Assembly: GCA_035581425.1 (NCBI GenBank)
Contig: DATJVP010000149.1
Location: 1 to 10,004, forward strand
Origin: DASZHJ01 sp035581425
GTDB lineage: Bacteria; Pseudomonadota; Alphaproteobacteria; ATCC43930; CGMCC-115725
DNA: 10,004 bases
Direction of reading: 5' to 3'
The position numbers and the translations under genes were made by a program. Under the pieces are notes generated by a model, which did not search any database, had not been told where the DNA came from, and saw only the letters and a program-made list of their open reading frames with translations. Positions 6,851 through 10,004 of the stretch are shown piece by piece; the first letter of the stretch is position 1; every line of letters starts with the position of its first letter.

Positions 6851-7630
6851 ATGAGAGCGCTCGCGCTTCTCTTGATCAGTGTCGTCGCCGCCTCCGCGCT
6901 CGCCGAGACGAGCCCGGCGCCGGGGCTCCTGGACGCACGCATCCGCACGGCCGCCTACAGCGAGGACGAGGTGTATGTGCTGAAGGGCTTCGTCGGCTAC
7001 CAGACGGATCTCGAGTTCGAATCCGGCGAGACGTTCGTAGGCCTCGGCGCCGGGGACATCGAGGGGCTCTCCTTCGTCGCGGAGGGCAATCACCTCTTCC
7101 TCAAGCCTAAGGCCGCGAAGGTCGGCACGAATCTCACGATCGTGACCTCGCGCCGGACCTATCAGTTCGATTACTCGGCGAGCGCGGCTCGCCCGGACGC
7201 GAGCCTGCCGGTGACCTATGTGCTGCGCTTCACCTACCCCGCAAGACCCAACGAGGCGGCCGAGGCGTCGGACCGCGCGCTTAAATCGAGCCAGCGCCTC
7301 CGGAACATCGACTACTGGTACTGCGGAGATCCGACGCTCAAGCCCCTCGCGGCCTCCGACGACGGGGTCCACACGCGCTTGACCTTCCCGGCGAGGGCCG
7401 AGCAGCCGGCGATCTTCGTGCTGAACGAGGATGGCTCGGAGTCGCTCCTCAATTTCTCCATCGACGAGGGAGAGGTGATCCTCCATCGCGTGGCGCGGCG
7501 CCTGATCCTCCGGCGCGGCGCGCTCGCCGGCTGCATCGTGAACCAGGGCTTCACGGGGTCGGGGGAGCGCCTCAAGTCCCACACCGTGTCGGACACCGTC
7601 GAGCGGATGACGCCGGAGGTGCGCCCATGA
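6851..7630 (+). CDS. virB9: VirB9 outer-membrane core component (CagX/VirB9 family)
   Basis: A 259-residue secreted protein that forms the outer-membrane core ring with VirB7 and the VirB10 C-terminus. A signal peptide covers residues 1-18 (cleavage after SALA, before ETSPAPG). The N-terminal domain includes the YQTDLEFESGETF strand pattern. The C-terminal CagX-type domain starts with the hallmark RNIDYWYCGDP (residues 151-161) and continues with LAASDDGVHTRLTFP and AIFVLNEDGSE. Only two Cys are seen, residues 158 and 228; either could pair with Cys27 of the VirB7-like protein, or they could pair with each other. GGAG at 6842-6845 lies 5 bases before the ATG and is a usable ribosome binding site. 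The stop overlaps the virB10 ATG (ATGA at 7627-7630). Confidence 0.97.
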   Translation: MRALALLLISVVAASALAETSPAPGLLDARIRTAAYSEDEVYVLKGFVGYQTDLEFESGETFVGLGAGDIEGLSFVAEGNHLFLKPKAAKVGTNLTIVTSRRTYQFDYSASAARPDASLPVTYVLRFTYPARPNEAAEASDRALKSSQRLRNIDYWYCGDPTLKPLAASDDGVHTRLTFPARAEQPAIFVLNEDGSESLLNFSIDEGEVILHRVARRLILRRGALAGCIVNQGFTGSGERLKSHTVSDTVERMTPEVRP

Positions 7631-8934
7631 CACGGGATTCGAAGCGGGAAGAGGGGGCGCCCGTCCCACTCGGCGCGTCGCCTGCGAGCCCCGCCTCCGA
7701 GCCGGAGCCTCCGATCGCGGGGGACCGTGGGATCCCGTCCGTCAACCGGGTGCGCTCGGTGCAGTCGCGGGTCTCGAGCCTCCTCGCCTTCGCGCTCATG
7801 TCGACGCTCGGACTTGGACTCCTCACCTGGTACTACGCGAGAACCTTAAGCCGCCCGCGCGAGGCACAGCACGCGGCGCAGGCCGCGGTGAAGAATCGCG
7901 CCCGGAGCGAGATGGCCCTTCCGTCGCTGGGTCCCATTGCCTCGCCCTTCGACCGGAAGGATCTACCGCCGGCGAAGGATGCTGCGGCTTCCTCCGATCC
8001 TCCGGCGATCGAGCAGGTCTTAGGTCCCGCGCCGCCCCTTCCCACCACCCTGACTCCTGCGATGGCGCAGTCCTTCGGTCCCGCGTCCGTGGCCCCCGGG
8101 ACGCCCGCGCAGAAATCTCCAGGCGAGCTGGCCTTCGAGCGTCGGCTCGCGGGACCTGCGTTTGCGCGGAGCTCGAAGGAGGAGGCTTCGGGCGCGGCGG
8201 CGCCGCTCTTATCGCAGCCCGCCGACCCGGTTGGAATGCCGACCGCAGGTCCCCGGACGGGCGCCGGCGCGGCCGATCCGCCCCAGGCACTGAACGCGTT
8301 GCTGCGCCCGACGGTGACGACGGCCGTCGCGGCGTCGGTGCTGCCGACGCGGCGGTTCCTCCTGCCGAAGGGCGCCTTCATCGACTGCACGCTCGAGACC
8401 GCGATCGATTCCACGCTCCCCGGGATGACGACCTGCATCACGGCGACCGACACCTTCAGCGCCGATGGCACGGTGGTGCTGCTCGAGCGGGGCACCAAGC
8501 TGGTCGGCGAGACGCGCGGCGAGGTCGCCCAGGGCGCGGCGCGCGTGTTCGTGCTCTGGACCGAGGCGCGCACCCCGACCGGCGTCGTCGTGCCGTTGAG
8601 CTCCCCCGGGACGGATGAGCTCGGTCGCTCGGGGTTGCCGGGCGAGGTGAACCGGCATTTCTGGGACCGATTCGGCGCAGCGATTCTTCTCACCGTCATC
8701 AACGGAGCGGTACAGGGGGCGGTCAATCGGGAGAACGCGAGCGGCTCGGTGGTCGTGAGCCCGGCGGCATCCACGGATGTTATGACGGAGGTGCTGCGGG
8801 GGACGATCGGTATCCCGCCGACGGTGAGCAAGGCGCAAGGAGCGCGCATCCAGGTATTCGTCGCGCGGGATGTGGATTTCAGGTCCGTGTATGCGCTCCG
8901 CATCGCGCAAGTCTCGCCCGAGGCCAAGCCGTGA
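7627..8934 (+). CDS. virB10: VirB10 envelope-spanning scaffold (TrbI/VirB10 family)
   Basis: A 435-residue protein that spans both membranes and passes energy from the inner-membrane ATPases to the outer-membrane core. It has a cytoplasmic Pro-rich N-terminus (1-50), one transmembrane helix (about 51-70, ending LLTWYYAR), a long Pro/Ala/Ser-rich periplasmic linker (about 80-235), and the C-terminal TrbI/VirB10 beta-barrel domain from about residue 240. Typical motifs in that domain are FLLPKGAFIDCTLETAIDS, PGMTTCI, LLERGTKLVGE and PLSSPGTDELGRSGLPGEV. The outer-membrane-spanning antenna helices follow near residues 348-368 (AAILLTVINGAVQGAV). Cys254 and the Cys in MTTCI are the conserved pair. 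The length is usual for the family. The stop overlaps the GTG start of virB11. Confidence 0.98.
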   Translation: MTRDSKREEGAPVPLGASPASPASEPEPPIAGDRGIPSVNRVRSVQSRVSSLLAFALMSTLGLGLLTWYYARTLSRPREAQHAAQAAVKNRARSEMALPSLGPIASPFDRKDLPPAKDAAASSDPPAIEQVLGPAPPLPTTLTPAMAQSFGPASVAPGTPAQKSPGELAFERRLAGPAFARSSKEEASGAAAPLLSQPADPVGMPTAGPRTGAGAADPPQALNALLRPTVTTAVAASVLPTRRFLLPKGAFIDCTLETAIDSTLPGMTTCITATDTFSADGTVVLLERGTKLVGETRGEVAQGAARVFVLWTEARTPTGVVVPLSSPGTDELGRSGLPGEVNRHFWDRFGAAILLTVINGAVQGAVNRENASGSVVVSPAASTDVMTEVLRGTIGIPPTVSKAQGARIQVFVARDVDFRSVYALRIAQVSPEAKP

Positions 8935-9974
8935 GCGCTGCCGTCGCGGTCGTCGACGCGGGCGCCGCCTCGGCGCTGGAGCTGAACTTAAGGCCCCTTC
9001 GACCGCATCTCGATGACCCTGCCGTCACCGAGCTCTGCATCAACCGCCCGAAGGAGGCCTTCGTCGAGACGCGAGAGGGGTGGGAGCGCCGGGCGCTCCC
9101 GTTTGCGGACTTCGACTGGTGCCGGCGGCTCGCCAAGCTGATCGCGAACTCCACCCGCCAGAGAGTGGACGAAGAGGCCCCCATCCTCTCCGCCTCGCTT
9201 CCGAGCGGAGAGCGCGCGCAGCTGGTGCTGCCGCCGGCTACCACCCAGGGCACCGTGGCCATCACGATCCGTAGGCCCTCGGAGGCCGTGTGGACCCTCC
9301 GGCAGCTGAGCGAGCGCGGGATCTTCCGCGCGACGCGCCGCTCGAGCACCGCGCTCGATGAGACCGAGCGGGAGCTCCTTCGGCTCCTTAACTCGCAGCA
9401 GTACGAGGCCTTCATGCGCCTCGCGGTGGCCTCGCGGAAGAACATCCTGGTCTCGGGCCCCACGGGTTCGGGCAAGACCACCTGGACCAAGGCGCTGATC
9501 CGCGAGATCCCCACCCATGAGCGCCTGGTGACGATCGAGGACGCGCAGGAGCTCGTTCTCGACGACCACCCGAATCACGTCCGGCTCTTCTACTCCAAGG
9601 ACGACCAGGGGCTCGCCAAGGTGACGCCGAAGCAGCTCTTGGAGTCCTGTCTTCGGATGAAGCCCGACCGGATTCTCCTGGCCGAGCTTCGCGCGGAAGA
9701 GGCGTTCGATTACCTAAGGAACGTCAACTCCGGTCACCCGGGCTCGATCACGAGCATTCACGCGGGGAGCTGCGAGCTCGCGTTCGAGCAGCTGGTGCTG
9801 CTCGTCAAGCAGAGCGCGGGCGGGCGCGAGCTCGCCCGGGCCGACATCAAGAGCCTCCTCTATCTCCTCGTCGATGTCGTCATCCAGTTCGGCGTCGAGG
9901 GACACGAGCGCTTCATCAAGGAAATCTGGTATGAGCCCGAGCGGCGGCGCCGCGGCCTGGCCGAAGCCGGGTAG
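8931..9974 (+). CDS. virB11: VirB11 hexameric traffic ATPase
   Basis: A 347-residue cytoplasmic ATPase of the GspE/VirB11 secretion superfamily that acts with VirB4 and VirD4 to switch between pilus assembly and substrate transfer. An N-terminal domain (residues 1-~160, with PAVTELCINRPKEAFVET) precedes the RecA-like domain with Walker A GPTGSGKT (176-183), the Asp box LVTIEDAQEL, the Walker B region RILLAELRAEEAF and the His box GHPGSITSIHAG. The start is GTG at 8931, overlapping the virB10 TGA stop (GTGA), and yields the standard N-terminus; no ATG is better placed. The C-terminus ends in an Arg-rich tail (EPERRRRGLAEAG), part of which is double-coding if the following gene starts at 9931. 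Confidence 0.98.
   Translation: MSAAVAVVDAGAASALELNLRPLRPHLDDPAVTELCINRPKEAFVETREGWERRALPFADFDWCRRLAKLIANSTRQRVDEEAPILSASLPSGERAQLVLPPATTQGTVAITIRRPSEAVWTLRQLSERGIFRATRRSSTALDETERELLRLLNSQQYEAFMRLAVASRKNILVSGPTGSGKTTWTKALIREIPTHERLVTIEDAQELVLDDHPNHVRLFYSKDDQGLAKVTPKQLLESCLRMKPDRILLAELRAEEAFDYLRNVNSGHPGSITSIHAGSCELAFEQLVLLVKQSAGGRELARADIKSLLYLLVDVVIQFGVEGHERFIKEIWYEPERRRRGLAEAG
9918..9923 (+). promoter_or_regulatory. Shine-Dalgarno site supporting a start at 9931
   Basis: AAGGAA lies inside the 3' end of virB11, 7 bases before the ATG at 9931. This ideal spacing supports initiation of a further gene in a different frame from virB11. Confidence 0.5.
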
Positions 9975-10004
9975 ACCGGCCTCGCGCCTCGCGCTCAAGG
10001 CGCT
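9931..10004 (+). CDS. Start of next operon gene, possibly VirD4 coupling protein (3'-partial)
   Basis: An ATG in the +1 frame relative to virB11 opens a frame that runs to the window edge without a stop (24 full codons, beginning MSPSGGAAAWPKPGRP and continuing with SRLALKA). It would overlap virB11 by 44 bases. After the virB11 stop there is no other ATG in the remaining 30 bases. In virB operons of this order the next gene is often virD4, an FtsK/TraG-like coupling ATPase with an N-terminal membrane anchor; a basic, polar start before a membrane segment would fit. Too little is visible to identify the family, so this is inference from order plus a well-spaced ribosome binding site. Confidence 0.45.
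   Translation, partial: MSPSGGAAAWPKPGRPASRLALKA

Noticed and set aside
7833..8927. 364-codon minus-strand open frame opposite virB10
   Set aside because: It is a shadow of virB10, with no recognised domain and no ribosome binding site of its own.
1..10004. CRISPR arrays, tRNA or rRNA genes, insertion sequences
   Set aside because: No regularly spaced direct repeats, tRNA-like cloverleaf, rRNA motifs or transposase signatures were seen on reading through both strands.

Overview
The window is GC-rich bacterial DNA carrying almost all of one plus-strand type IV secretion (T4SS) operon of the VirB/P-type (VirB/Ptl/Trw-like) class. Codon use, ATGA-style start/stop overlaps and family resemblance suggest a high-GC proteobacterium, but no feature fixes the species. 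The sequence does not show whether this is a chromosome, an integrative conjugative element or a plasmid.

Layout: (1) Positions 2-601 hold the 3' part of an alpha/beta-hydrolase gene whose start lies outside the window. (2) Positions 602-1065 are a 464-base stretch with no gene I recognise. It ends in a perfect 10-bp inverted repeat just upstream of the operon. (3) Positions 1066-9974 hold ten consecutive genes in canonical order: virB2 (pilin), virB3, virB4 (ATPase), virB5 (minor pilin/adhesin), virB6 (polytopic channel protein), a small virB7-like lipoprotein, virB8, virB9, virB10 and virB11 (ATPase). (4) A further reading frame with a good ribosome binding site starts inside the 3' end of virB11 at 9931 and runs off the window. 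Position and order suggest the virD4 coupling-protein gene, but only 24 codons are visible.

How they work together: VirB7, VirB9 and the C-terminal domain of VirB10 would form the outer-membrane core. VirB3, VirB6, VirB8 and the N-terminal part of VirB10 would form the inner-membrane complex. VirB4 and VirB11 (and VirD4 if present) would supply ATP-driven energy. VirB2 and VirB5 would make the pilus and its tip. Every junction from virB2 to virB11 is an overlap of up to 4 bases or a gap of at most 18 bases, so transcription as one unit with translational coupling is likely.

No VirB1 lytic transglycosylase gene lies between the hydrolase and virB2, and no relaxase, toxin or effector gene is visible. 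The window therefore does not tell conjugation from effector secretion. I did not find a clearly undescribed system. The points worth a second look are the hairpin and leader before virB2, the AT-rich synonymous-codon island inside virB4, a clustering of CTTAAG/TTA sites, and the VirB3 tail.
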